Shown here: in pieces, positions 7,620 through 15,924 of the stretch
Position numbering within the stretch: the stretch's first letter is position 1
Layout of the letters: every line of letters begins with the position of its first letter
Assembly (NCBI GenBank): GCA_017555455.1
Contig: JAFZGJ010000070.1
Coordinates: 1-64,000, forward strand
Source of the DNA: Lachnospiraceae bacterium
GTDB taxonomy: Bacteria > Bacillota > Clostridia > Lachnospirales > Lachnospiraceae
Direction: 5' to 3'
Length of the DNA stretch: 64,000 bases
Program-made: the position numbers and the translations under genes
Notes under the pieces: generated by a model
Database searches by the model: none
The model's input: the letters and a program-made list of their open reading frames with translations, nothing else
Told to the model about the DNA's origin: nothing

Positions 7620-9125
7620 ATGAAGACTTTTGAAGAGTTTAAACAATTTATCAAAGAAAAGATTCAAGCTATAGAGCAGGAATACAAAGAACGCTATAAG
7701 GATTATGAACCAACAGAAAATGAGAGGAAGTTGGAAAGCTTTCTGGATGATATTTGGGGTATACGTTTTGAGGATGAGAGTAAAAATGACAGCCTGAAAA
7801 ATGCGTCCGTCCAAATTTCTTTTATAGATAAGGAAAATCCTAACAATTTCCTTGATAAGAATTTCAGGATAGCAAAGTTACATCCAAAACAGAAGAAGAC
7901 CACACCACTTTATTATCTGATATTCAGGCTTTCAGAATGTAAGGAATACCATTTCTACTTTTGCCCTAATATCTATTTTAGGACAAAACAAAGGTGTCAG
8001 AATATAGAGCAGAATATTGTTGGAGCGAACTGTTATTTTGTGGATATAGACAAGACATATACAAAAAAGCCAATCTATAACTGTAGTGAGGAAGAAATCT
8101 TAGAATATTTAAAGTGCCGTTACCCGGCATACAGCCAATGTCAGCCGTCTTATATTTTAATGTCAGGTGGTGGGTTACATCTGTATTTTTCCCTGACCCA
8201 CACAGAATATTTATATGGAAATCGTTATTACAATAAGAGGAGAAGAGAACACAGGGAGTTGACAGGAAAGCTCATAACTGTTTGGGAAGCGGATGTGGCG
8301 TGTAAAAATATGAACCGATTACTCCGTACACCATATTCTTATAATATGAAGTATGGTATCAGGACAAGATTTTTTACTTTTCCAGAGCAGGTAAGGAAAT
8401 ATAACTCCGAAACATTGTGTCAGATTTTAGAATCCTGTCTGCCTGACAAAGAACCAGAGAAAGTCATAGAACAGCCAAAGCCAAAGGACAAGCCTGTAAA
8501 AGAGCAGGCAAGAAAGAGGGAAAATATCCATACCACAGAAGAAGAGCGTTCTAAGATTGCTACTAAGGCAAAGAAAGCTTTGTATCTTAGCAGGAGAAAT
8601 GATTTGGAGAAATGGTTCTTTTCTCATTTGAAGGATATGGACGGAAGACGTCACAAATTCTTTTTAATCTATGTCATTGTACTAAAGAACCTTAATTCTA
8701 AAGAGGATTATATTATCCGTCAATGCCATAGTTTGAATGATATGTTGGAAGCTCCTTTGCCAGAGAGGGAGTTGGAAAAGACATTTTTACAAAAGAAGTG
8801 GTATCTTTTCAAAAATGAAACCATAGCGGAATGGTTGGAATTTACCCAGATGGAGATTGCGGGATTTGAATGTCATTATGGAAAAGAAGCCATTCAGGAA
8901 TATCACAGAGAGAGAAGCCGTTATTATCGTGAACTGGAAAAGGAAAAAAGGAAAGAGGAGATAGAACAGCGAATACAGGAAGAGGAAGAGAAGAAGAAAA
9001 GGTATTTTGCCATCATTGAGGAAAATCCAGAGATTTCCCTGTCAAAGCTTGCGAAACTTTTGGGATGCCACAAATCCAGTGCTTTTCGTTGGAAGAAAAA
9101 ATATGAGGAAGAGAAAGAAAGCTGA
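7620..9125 (+). CDS. AEP-type primase / replication protein with C-terminal HTH, 501 aa
   Basis: The protein appears to be an archaeo-eukaryotic primase-like replication protein, a family that makes primers for plasmid or ICE replication. Visible signatures are FVDIDKTY (metal-binding DxD), SGGGLHLYF (the sxH-like nucleotide motif) and NRLLRTPYSYN (the Arg-Pro-x-Ser-x-Asn motif), in the expected order in the first 250 residues. The C-terminus carries a charged coiled coil, then a helix-turn-helix (LSKLAKLLGCHKSSAFRWKK) at about 475-495, probably for origin recognition. The ATG at 7620 follows GAAGG; the longer GTG start is less likely. The gene stop lies within a terminator hairpin. Confidence 0.75.
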   Translation: MKTFEEFKQFIKEKIQAIEQEYKERYKDYEPTENERKLESFLDDIWGIRFEDESKNDSLKNASVQISFIDKENPNNFLDKNFRIAKLHPKQKKTTPLYYLIFRLSECKEYHFYFCPNIYFRTKQRCQNIEQNIVGANCYFVDIDKTYTKKPIYNCSEEEILEYLKCRYPAYSQCQPSYILMSGGGLHLYFSLTHTEYLYGNRYYNKRRREHRELTGKLITVWEADVACKNMNRLLRTPYSYNMKYGIRTRFFTFPEQVRKYNSETLCQILESCLPDKEPEKVIEQPKPKDKPVKEQARKRENIHTTEEERSKIATKAKKALYLSRRNDLEKWFFSHLKDMDGRRHKFFLIYVIVLKNLNSKEDYIIRQCHSLNDMLEAPLPERELEKTFLQKKWYLFKNETIAEWLEFTQMEIAGFECHYGKEAIQEYHRERSRYYRELEKEKRKEEIEQRIQEEEEKKKRYFAIIEENPEISLSKLAKLLGCHKSSAFRWKKKYEEEKES

Positions 9126-9142
9126 TTTGGCTTTCTTTTTTT
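9116..9142 (+). terminator. Rho-independent terminator overlapping the primase stop
   Basis: A seven-pair AGAAAGC/GCTTTCT stem with seven Ts follows; the stem contains the last codons of the primase gene. Confidence 0.75.
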
Positions 9143-9330
9143 ATGGGGTTCGTTTCAGTATCTCATACAGCTATATCAAACCTATCCACATATAAAGGTG
9201 TTTTAGTAGAGCAGTATTTTGTTATAAGTTACTCTCCAAAATCTAACATATAAGGTAAACAAAAACTTCACTCTTTTAGTGAAAGTAGAAAAACACAAGC
9301 TGTAGAGCTTGAAACAGGAGGAAAATCAAA

Positions 9331-10293
9331 ATGAAAAAAATGTATGAGGAATTTGTAACTTATGTAGAGGAGAACATCCTTAGCAAAATGCCAGAAGCGG
9401 ATAAAAGGAAGGTGGTTATCCGTGATGTGGTAAAAAACAACAATATGGTGCTTACTTCTTTATCAATGCCAAAGGAAGAAGAGATTATGGCACCTGTCTT
9501 TTATCTGGACTTTCTTTATGAAGAATACTATCACAGAGACGTTGATTTAGATGTGTATCTGAATGAGATTTCCTGTAGATATTGTCTGGCAGAGGAAAAA
9601 GGATGCTATCCGTTTGAACTGAATATGCTGAAAAAAGAAAATATCTTTTGTGCCGTAGTTCCAAGGAACGACAATGAAGAGTTTTTAAGAGACTTAGTGT
9701 TCTATCCTTTAAATGATGATTTTGCGGTAGTCTTTAAGTTCTATCTGGAAGGATTACCAGAGGGAGACAGTGGAACGGTTCTTATTACAGATGCCATAGC
9801 ACAGGGAATGAATTATTCCCTAAAGGATTTAAGGGAACTGGCAATTCAGAACACACCAAGGCTGTTTCCAATAGAATGTGGAACTATGTATGAGCTGATG
9901 CTAAAAAGTGGTTTGTTGGAAGAGGATTCGTTCATTATGGAACAACTTAGAGAAAAACAAGCCAATAAAGAAGCAATGTACTATTTGACTAATGAGCAAA
10001 AGAATTGGGGAGCGACTGTTCTTTTATATCCAGAAACAGGAAAAATACTGTATGAGAATTTTAAGACGGATATTGTCTTAATCCCCAGTTCTATCCACGA
10101 ATGGCTGATTCTTCCTTATGAAGAGGAAATGGATTATTACTATCTTTGTAATCAGATAGCTGAAATCAATGTGAGTGTAAAAGAAGCAGGGGAAATGTTA
10201 GGGGAACATCCCTATCGTATCCGTAGAGAAGAGTTGTTGAAAACGGATTGTTTGTTTTCTATACTTGAAGATTTGGTTGTGTTTGAGCCATAA
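9331..10293 (+). CDS. DUF5688 family protein, 320 aa
   Basis: The length and pattern match DUF5688, a family frequent on Lachnospiraceae mobile elements and of unknown function. Diagnostic segments are VLTSLSMPKEEEIMAPVFYL near the start and IVLIPSSIHEWLILPYEEE near the end. Start support is AGGAGG at good spacing. A hairpin with CTTCAC/GTGAAAG arms lies upstream at about 9266-9286. A second, partial member begins at 63180. The gene is followed by a terminator and then ardA. Confidence 0.8.
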   Translation: MKKMYEEFVTYVEENILSKMPEADKRKVVIRDVVKNNNMVLTSLSMPKEEEIMAPVFYLDFLYEEYYHRDVDLDVYLNEISCRYCLAEEKGCYPFELNMLKKENIFCAVVPRNDNEEFLRDLVFYPLNDDFAVVFKFYLEGLPEGDSGTVLITDAIAQGMNYSLKDLRELAIQNTPRLFPIECGTMYELMLKSGLLEEDSFIMEQLREKQANKEAMYYLTNEQKNWGATVLLYPETGKILYENFKTDIVLIPSSIHEWLILPYEEEMDYYYLCNQIAEINVSVKEAGEMLGEHPYRIRREELLKTDCLFSILEDLVVFEP

Positions 10294-10327
10294 TCCAATC
10301 TTTGATTTTTCTCATATTTTAAGGAGG

Positions 10328-10354
10328 GCTGGGTTGTTAGTGACCCAGCTTTTC
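10328..10354 (+). terminator. Rho-independent terminator
   Basis: A seven-bp GCTGGGT/ACCCAGC stem (10328-10334 with 10343-10349) is followed by a short T tract after the DUF5688 gene. Confidence 0.8.
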
Positions 10355-10464
10355 TTAAAGAAGGTTTGAAATCAGGGATAATAATATTATAAAGCGAGGG
10401 CGAAATATGCTCTTTTGGCACCTTGACAATTACATAGAGTTTTTTTACAGAAGGAGAATCTGTT

Positions 10465-10983
10465 ATGAATGGGATTTATATTGCTAATTTAGGAAAGTAC
10501 AACGAAGGTGAAATGGTTGGCGGATGGTTTATGTTAGGACAGGAAGAAGAAGAACTGAACGCCTTTTTGAAAGAAGTAGTAGGTATCAATAAGGAGTATG
10601 AAGAATGGTTCATAGCAGATACCGATATTTATGATTTGGACTTAGAGATTTCAGAGTATGAAAATATCTATAGTCTGAATGAAATGTTTGCCCGATACGA
10701 GGAGCTTTCTTCTTATGAGAAAGAAGTCGTACAGGCGATTACAGAGATAATGTCAGGAGCAGAAACTCTTGACGATGCCATAGATAAATTAGATGACTAC
10801 AGCCTATATCCAGATATCCAAAATGATTATGACCTTGGATATGCGTACATTCACGAATGGGGATGTGTTGACACAAGAAATCTTGGCTTTCTTTCCAGTT
10901 ACATAGATTATGAAGCATTAGGAAGAGACCTTGATTTGGACGGAATGGGCAGTTTTACGTCAAAAGGATTTTTATTGAATTAG
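10465..10983 (+). CDS. ardA: Antirestriction protein ArdA
   Basis: ArdA is an elongated acidic dimer that mimics B-form DNA and inhibits type I restriction enzymes during entry of mobile DNA. The sequence has the family opening IYIANLGKYNEGEMVGGWFM, then YIDYEALGRDLDLDG near the C-terminus, and very high Asp/Glu content throughout. At 172 aa it matches family length. The start has an AGAAGGAG site. With the Mom-like and methylase-like proteins it forms a restriction-evasion set next to the integrase. Confidence 0.88.
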   Translation: MNGIYIANLGKYNEGEMVGGWFMLGQEEEELNAFLKEVVGINKEYEEWFIADTDIYDLDLEISEYENIYSLNEMFARYEELSSYEKEVVQAITEIMSGAETLDDAIDKLDDYSLYPDIQNDYDLGYAYIHEWGCVDTRNLGFLSSYIDYEALGRDLDLDGMGSFTSKGFLLN

Positions 10984-10989
10984 TATATA

Positions 10990-11025
10990 CACGGCTCCTG
11001 ATGATTACAAGTCAGGGGCGGTGTC
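10990..11025 (+). terminator. Hairpin after ardA
   Basis: GCTCCTGA pairs with TCAGGGGC (one G-T pair) shortly after the ardA stop. There is no clear T tract, so it is a weak or factor-assisted terminator. Confidence 0.45.
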
Positions 11026-11272
11026 ATATTCTCTATAAGTAATTTATACAAAGTAGAATAATGATAAGAAAATTTAATATGGAAATTATTTAATCATAAT
11101 ATTTTTACAAAAATATAGTATTTAACAATTTAAGCTTGGTTGGCTAAAAGGAAGATTCGGACATTGAAACATAACAACCAAATGGTAATCATTGAAAGCT
11201 TTTTGTGCCCTACGTAACGACATGGTTATCCATTGTAGTAGACAATATCTGATTGTCAGAAATGGATATAGA

Positions 11273-12634
11273 ATGAACGATAATTTAGTTGAATTTAGAG
11301 AATATGCGGAAAAATATGAGAAAATTTGTAAGGGCTTTGAAGAACAGATTGAAGCCGAGATTTTAACCTTTGATGAGGTGCGAGAAAAAAAGGAGATTAT
11401 GAATAAAAAACTTGAAAAACTCGTACTTAAAGTACACACATACTCAATCAAACAAATGACAGGAAAAGATAACAGATGGTGTACCACAGTAAAAAAAGAA
11501 GGTAAAGAGAGAAAAATCATTAAAAAGAATACGTATGAAGAAATCATAGATTATCTAATTGATTTTTATAAAGTAAAAGAAGAAAAGAAAGCAATCACAC
11601 TGCGTACGATGTACCCGGTTTGGATTAAGTATAAAAGTAAATGTACGAAAAAGAGTTCTACTATCAGAAGAATCGAAGGGGATTGGAAGAAATACTATGT
11701 TAATGACCCTATTGTTGACATTCCGTTAGAACGAATGACTAAGAGCCAGATAACAGAATGGCTGAATCAGAGAATTATTAAAGACGGAGTTACTAACAGA
11801 AAAGCCTTTTATAATTTGGTAACAATTTTTAAAAATATTTTTATTTATTGTTACGATGAAGAACTTATACAGGAAAACACATATTTAAGGGCAACGTACA
11901 GAAAAGACCTTTTAGACGATTATACTAAACCAGAGGATGAAACACAGGTATTCACTAAGGATGAATTAGAGAAAATAATTGAGCTGGCATATAAAAAATT
12001 TAAGGAAAATGTTAGACAGACTTCTTATTTAGGAGTTGCGTTATTATTTCAGACAGGACTAAGAGTTGGAGAATTAGTCGCGTTAAGAAGTTCTGATTAT
12101 GACAAAAAGAAAAAAATTCTTCATGTTTCACAAGGTGAAACAAGAACATATTTCAGAAATGAAAAAGGCGAACTTCAATACGAAGGTTCTGTAGTAGGAG
12201 ACCCTAAAAAAATGGCATCTGTAAGGGATATTCCGTTGACAGAAGAAGCTTGTGGGATTATAGACCTACTGATAAAGACAAATAATACAAATGAGCAATC
12301 AGATGAGGATTTTTTATTTGTCTATAACAATAATAGGATTAAAGGAAATGCCGTTTTAAAAAGATTGTATGCTTTATGCGATGAACTGGAAATTGACCGT
12401 AGGTCTACGCATAAGATTCGAAAAACAACATTATCTAATATGCTTGATGTATGTATTAAACAGGATATTGCTGATATTAGTGCGATTCGAGCGGTAGCAG
12501 GACACGTAGACGAGTCAACATTATTAAAAAATTATCTTTTCTCTACTAGAAAGGACGAAATGCCTGAACTTATCAGTACAGCATTGACTTCAAAGAGTTG
12601 GAAACATTTGGAAACATTTGGAAACAATTTTTGA
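11273..12634 (+). CDS. int: Tyrosine recombinase / phage-type integrase, 453 aa
   Basis: This is a site-specific recombinase expected to integrate and excise the element. The catalytic set is visible: Arg in QTGLRVGELVALR, His-x-x-Arg in STHKIRKTTLSNML, His in AVAGHVDEST and the nucleophile Tyr in LLKNYLF. Residues about 100-200 form the SAM-like core-binding domain (TLRTMYPVWIKYKSK onward). The N-terminus is a charged helical arm-binding region. I chose ATG 11273; the extended ORF from 11192 has an atypical N-terminus, and neither start has a strong ribosome site. The gene ends 56 bases from a tRNA-Leu 3' end, as is typical for int next to att. Confidence 0.88.
   Translation: MNDNLVEFREYAEKYEKICKGFEEQIEAEILTFDEVREKKEIMNKKLEKLVLKVHTYSIKQMTGKDNRWCTTVKKEGKERKIIKKNTYEEIIDYLIDFYKVKEEKKAITLRTMYPVWIKYKSKCTKKSSTIRRIEGDWKKYYVNDPIVDIPLERMTKSQITEWLNQRIIKDGVTNRKAFYNLVTIFKNIFIYCYDEELIQENTYLRATYRKDLLDDYTKPEDETQVFTKDELEKIIELAYKKFKENVRQTSYLGVALLFQTGLRVGELVALRSSDYDKKKKILHVSQGETRTYFRNEKGELQYEGSVVGDPKKMASVRDIPLTEEACGIIDLLIKTNNTNEQSDEDFLFVYNNNRIKGNAVLKRLYALCDELEIDRRSTHKIRKTTLSNMLDVCIKQDIADISAIRAVAGHVDESTLLKNYLFSTRKDEMPELISTALTSKSWKHLETFGNNF
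12599..12629. repeat. Direct repeats of TTTGGAAACA at the 3' end of int
   Basis: Two perfect and one near-perfect 10-bp copies lie in tandem in the last codons of int, close to the att core. Integrase or excisionase arm sites often look like this, but the repeat may be incidental. Confidence 0.4.
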
Positions 12635-12648
12635 GAAAATAAAAAACG

Positions 12649-12677
12649 CGGGAAGCCTTGATTTATAAGGCTTCCCG
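12649..12677 (-). terminator. Intrinsic terminator for minus-strand transcription
   Basis: An 11-bp perfect stem (12649-12659 with 12667-12677) is followed on the minus strand by a T run (12641-12646). That orientation suits the tRNA-Leu 3' end next to it. It may also stop int read-through. Confidence 0.75.
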
Positions 12678-12690
12678 AGCATTTGAAAAA

Positions 12691-12715
12691 TGCGGAAGAT
12701 GGGACTTGAACCCAC
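12691..12715 (-). other. tRNA-Leu 3' end fragment, probable attachment core
   Basis: Read on the minus strand this is a T arm (GTGGG-TTCAAGT-CCCAT, with one G-U pair) plus the acceptor strand CTTCCGC and discriminator A, as in tRNA-Leu with a GCGGAAG acceptor. Sequence beyond 12716 does not complete a tRNA: D and anticodon arms are not found. A 25-nt tRNA 3' end beside a tyrosine integrase is a typical att core. Its isolated state suggests attP of a circular form, or the distal end of an integrated element. Confidence 0.65.
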
Positions 12716-12886
12716 CTTTCGGAGCTGAAACCCTTGTAAAATGGGGGGTCCAGCACTTGATAACCTAAAGGGAACATAAAAGGGAACAAAGAGAGAAAGG
12801 AGAAATCCAGGGTGTACACCAAATCTTTGCATATAATTTTATGAAATAAAAAATTGAAATTAAAAGATAATACATTCAAAAATAAT

Positions 12887-12922
12887 CAAAATAATCAATT
12901 TAATCAAAATAATCAATTTAAT
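12887..12922. repeat. Two perfect 18-bp tandem repeats, iteron-like
   Basis: The unit CAAAATAATCAATTTAAT occurs twice in direct tandem with partial copies on both sides. The tract lies in the AT-rich 12716-13337 non-coding region just beyond the att core. It could be an accessory protein binding site or a replication iteron. No gene is visible in this interval. Confidence 0.5.
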
Positions 12923-13103
12923 CAATGTGATTTAAAAAGTATAACACCTTATAAACTAGTTATTAATAGGAAGAGAAATATACAAAAGGATTAAACTTTA
13001 AGTAAGGTATATATTCAATAAGAAGAAACTAAAAAATAATTGAAAAAATGATAAATAGTGAAGGTACAGAATAGATCAAAATTTTTAAACAAGGGAAGGT
13101 TTG

Positions 13104-13232
13104 TATAGTCCAAGTAGTAAAAATCGATTACATGAAGGTGATATTTTGAGTTACAGAAGTCAACGGATTAGATAAAAAATTCTAATCAAGTAATAATTTA
13201 TATAGTCCAATTATCAAAAATTGATTACATGA
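13104..13232. repeat. Pair of about 32-bp direct repeats (TATAGTCCAA boxes)
   Basis: 13104-13136 and 13201-13232 share TATAGTCCAA, a variable few bases, AAAAAT, and GATTACATGA. A shorter copy (TATAGTCCAAGTA) occurs at 33288-33300, just upstream of another gene. They are probably regulator binding sites or promoter-associated repeats. Confidence 0.5.
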
Positions 13233-13337
13233 CTACAGAAAGAATATCAATTAAAAAGATGATAATCCTAAGATAAAAGTTGCATACATTTTTCAATAAA
13301 TAATTTCAAACTAAAATAATTTTATATTAGCTGATAT

Positions 13338-13370
13338 AATCACTTCTACTTTAAATAGATAGGAGTGATT
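13338..13370 (+). promoter_or_regulatory. Hairpin sequestering the ribosome binding site
   Basis: AATCACTTCT (13338-13347) pairs with AGGAGTGATT (13361-13370) with a single G-T pair. The 3' arm contains the AGGAG site of the gene starting at 13375, so folding would block translation. Confidence 0.5.
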
Positions 13371-13374
13371 TTTT

Positions 13375-13701
13375 ATGTTAGTTCATAAGATTGATTTGGC
13401 GCTTATTAATGGCATTGAGGAAGTAGAGTTACCTTTTAACACAGGTAGGGAGGCGAGAGCGAATGTGATGAGTGTTGGTCTTCAATTTGAAGTACCTCGA
13501 CTCTGGTATAATGTCAAAAGAGATGAATATTCGGACTTTGTTATTATAACTATTGGCACCGGACATGATTGGGGTAACAAGTTGACCAAAGAAGAACACA
13601 TTGGATCTGTGGTTTTAGAAGGAAGTGGTTTAGTTTGGCACTACTTCTTATTATCAAGGAAAGAGTTTGAAGAAAGATTTGCATCTGAGATTAATAGATA
13701 A
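13375..13701 (+). CDS. DUF7352-like small protein, 108 aa
   Basis: The core VIITIGTGHDWGN, then HIGSVVLEGSGLVWHYF, matches the pattern of the DUF7352 family found in phages and mobile elements, where GTGH and IGTV..VWH blocks recur. The function is unknown. It is a small beta-rich soluble protein. Its AGGAG site is paired in a hairpin, suggesting translational control. It is the first gene to the right of the att-like region. Confidence 0.6.
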   Translation: MLVHKIDLALINGIEEVELPFNTGREARANVMSVGLQFEVPRLWYNVKRDEYSDFVIITIGTGHDWGNKLTKEEHIGSVVLEGSGLVWHYFLLSRKEFEERFASEINR

Positions 13702-13742
13702 CAGAAATAACAAAAATAACAGAAATAACAAACATTTAAAAT

Positions 13743-14177
13743 ATGTGTGAACAATTAGATATTTTTAGCTTAGGTGTAGAAAATCCAAACATTTCCAATG
13801 ATGATAGAGATATTATAAAAAGTAGTGAACTTTCTATATTAAAGATAAGGTCTTTTCTATATTTTAGAGAAGGCTGGTATTATCCTAATGAAAAGCGTTG
13901 GCATGTGATATTTGCTACGGTAGCTCTATTAGATAATAACATGGTATATGTTAAAGAGTTCTATTCTTATCCTTTCCTTTACACTTTTAAGAATAGCCGT
14001 GCAGCTTATAAATGCTATGATGACATGATAGATAGGTGTTTTGACTATAGTCATGGTAAGTTAAGCGTATTTCGTGAAATACCAATTCATAATGAGTTTG
14101 TGGATATGTACCGGTGCAAAGATAATGAGTACAGCTGTTATGAGTACTGGCATAGGAACTTCAATAAAATTAAATAA
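13743..14177 (+). CDS. Hypothetical protein, 144 aa
   Basis: I do not recognise this family. The protein is rich in Tyr, Phe and Cys, with aromatic motifs (FREGWYYPNEKRWHV) and a C-terminal SCYEYWHRNF. It is soluble, without an export signal. No clear ribosome binding site precedes the ATG; the upstream bases are repeats of AACAGAAATAAC (about 13700-13733). The gene ends at a terminator. Confidence 0.65.
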   Translation: MCEQLDIFSLGVENPNISNDDRDIIKSSELSILKIRSFLYFREGWYYPNEKRWHVIFATVALLDNNMVYVKEFYSYPFLYTFKNSRAAYKCYDDMIDRCFDYSHGKLSVFREIPIHNEFVDMYRCKDNEYSCYEYWHRNFNKIK

Positions 14178-14188
14178 GGTTTATATGG

Positions 14189-14228
14189 GAGGCATGTATA
14201 TAAGTGATTATGTACATGTCTCTTTTTT
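14189..14228 (+). terminator. Rho-independent terminator
   Basis: An imperfect stem of about 10 pairs (GAGGCATGTATA with TATGTACATGTCTC) is followed by TCTTTTTT. Confidence 0.7.
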
Positions 14229-14418
14229 ATGTACATTTTCTATACATTGAATTGGAAAAATTAAACATAAAATAAGGGGTTTCTACATTGGAAAAATATA
14301 GTAATACATTGTGATTTTTGAAATGGACTTGTGTGCAGGCATTTGAATTATAAGAAGTATAAATAATTAAAAAATAAAAAATCAATAAATTATATATGCG
14401 TAGAAAGGAAATGATAGC

Positions 14419-15129
14419 ATGAAAAAATTAAACTTTATCAATGAATTAGGACAGACAGCAGTAGGTATGGTAAACATTCCAGGTGAAACAGGTGACGGAT
14501 CAGCTATAGAAATGTACAATCAGTTGTTTCAAGAGTGCGTAAACGATGGAATAGTTAAATCTGTAAAAGTAGTAGGTGCAGCTAATGGTACAAAAAACAT
14601 CTATTGTGAATGTGATAACGTAGTATTAGTTAAATTATCAGCAGAAAAACCATTTGTAGCAGTATTCGATAAAGAAATTGCAGGTGAAAGTTTATCTGAT
14701 ATATTCGAAGGTAAAAGTATGTGCCTTAATAGAAATACAGAAGCAGGTAGAGGTATTTGGAGAATGAGCTATCCAAGAGTTAGACATTATAAAAAAGAGA
14801 CTGACGAAGATAATAATAAAGTAGCAGTAGTAGATACTAACTATCCTGTATCAATATCTATTATACTTTGGTTATTACATACCGGAGCAATTACTAAAAA
14901 TGATTTGCATAATAAAAATGGAAAAATCATTGATATAACAGCTTATGAGGCCCATCATTACAAAGCAGACTGGGATAATAGATTAGATGCGACAGCAATG
15001 ATGACAACTACAGCTCATGCAGAATATCATACAGAAAATGGTCAGTATTCTCATCAGGTAATTGTAAATCCTACATCTGTAGAAGAAGTGGTAGCTTTAT
15101 TAGATTATGTAGACAATTACACTGTCTAA
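14419..15129 (+). CDS. Unknown protein with an HNH-like His/Asn segment, 236 aa
   Basis: The N-terminal 130 residues are beta-rich and unassigned. Residues about 177-210 read AYEAHHYKADWDNR then ATAMMTTTAHAEYH, the spacing of an HNH/His-Me finger nuclease (His-His, Asn-Arg, then Thr..His..Tyr-His). The usual zinc CxxC pairs are absent, so nuclease activity is uncertain and the similarity may be structural only. Codon use looks even, and the ribosome site (GAAAGG) is good. The gene stands alone between two terminators. Confidence 0.65.
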   Translation: MKKLNFINELGQTAVGMVNIPGETGDGSAIEMYNQLFQECVNDGIVKSVKVVGAANGTKNIYCECDNVVLVKLSAEKPFVAVFDKEIAGESLSDIFEGKSMCLNRNTEAGRGIWRMSYPRVRHYKKETDEDNNKVAVVDTNYPVSISIILWLLHTGAITKNDLHNKNGKIIDITAYEAHHYKADWDNRLDATAMMTTTAHAEYHTENGQYSHQVIVNPTSVEEVVALLDYVDNYTV

Positions 15130-15140
15130 ATAAACATCTA

Positions 15141-15182
15141 AAAGAAAGTCGGCATTGATATTCAGTGCTGGCTTTTCTTTCT
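15141..15182 (+). terminator. Rho-independent terminator, possibly bidirectional
   Basis: AAAGAAAGTCGGCA pairs imperfectly with TGCTGGCTTTTCTTT. A/T tracts on both sides allow termination in either direction. Confidence 0.7.
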
Positions 15183-15275
15183 TCATGTAATTTGTAAATC
15201 AAAGGATTTATTTAAGTGTCAGCGTTATAATCCTTTTCACAAAAAAATTGATAATTTAGATAGGAGAAAAATGAA

Positions 15276-15656
15276 ATGGCTGGACTTAAGTATTTTTGTA
15301 CTACAAACATTCCAATCACTATAACGGCTGGTGTAAAAGAGAGAGTACCTATCAATGTGATAAGTTTAATTTTTAATGTTGCATTTCAAAATGCTGCAGT
15401 GATTAGGTCTGTGAAACAGAACGTTGATTATTTCCAAGTAATTAATGTTGAATATGTGGATGAACCTGATAATAAAGGTTACAGCATCAAAATTATGCAG
15501 GAAAACCCATTTTTTGAGATGGAATATTTCTTTGAGGATGAAGAAGGCATTGAATTTAATGGAAAGTTATATTTAATTGAGAGCTGGAACGGTAAAACAG
15601 AAAATTTTACACCTGATGATCACTATATTACATTGCTTTTTCCGGAAGAATATTGA
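15276..15656 (+). CDS. DUF960-like protein, 126 aa
   Basis: The pattern follows DUF960: a start like YFCTTNIPITITAGVKERVP, then VDYFQVINVEYV, and the C-terminal HYITLLFPEEY that corresponds to the family YSTMLLAEEY ending. These are small proteins of unknown function, common on Firmicute plasmids and ICEs. The start follows TAGGAG. It has no partner gene in the immediate neighbourhood. Confidence 0.6.
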   Translation: MAGLKYFCTTNIPITITAGVKERVPINVISLIFNVAFQNAAVIRSVKQNVDYFQVINVEYVDEPDNKGYSIKIMQENPFFEMEYFFEDEEGIEFNGKLYLIESWNGKTENFTPDDHYITLLFPEEY

Positions 15657-15735
15657 TTTACATGAAACGACCCACACGGAGTTTTGGGATGGGCGAGTAG
15701 TGGTTTAGTGGATTTTAATTAAAAATAATTTAACC

Positions 15736-15782
15736 AGGGTTAATTCAACTATTACATAAATAGTTGGGTTAACCCTCTTTTT
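15736..15782 (+). terminator. Rho-independent terminator
   Basis: A long stem pairs AGGGTTAA plus TCAACTATT with AAATAGTTG plus GGTTAACCCT, followed by TCTTTTT. Confidence 0.85.
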
Positions 15783-15802
15783 AAAAATAAGGATGTTCAT
15801 AA

Positions 15803-15874
15803 GTTGTAATTTATGAGGAAATTTACAACACATTGATTTCAGTGGGTTTGTTTATGGTCAATATATATGGTCAA
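15803..15874. promoter_or_regulatory. Possible recombination (res-like) site upstream of the resolvase
   Basis: GTTGTAA/TTACAAC arms (15803-15809 with 15823-15829) and two TATGGTCAA direct repeats (15853-15861 and 15866-15874) lie 50-120 bases before the serine recombinase. Resolvases often have their sites here, so this is a reasonable candidate only. Confidence 0.35.
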
Positions 15875-15924
15875 AAGTACTTGGTAAAAATGAGTAATTC
15901 TAATAGGAAGAGAGGGATTTTTGA

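Noticed and set aside
11122..11547. Minus-strand ORF over the integrase start
   Set aside because: It overlaps the well-supported integrase and has hydrophobic shadow composition with no start signal.
12716..12790. Complete tRNA on the minus strand
   Set aside because: Beyond the T arm and acceptor strand the sequence cannot form a D arm or normal anticodon arm, so only a 3' fragment is claimed.
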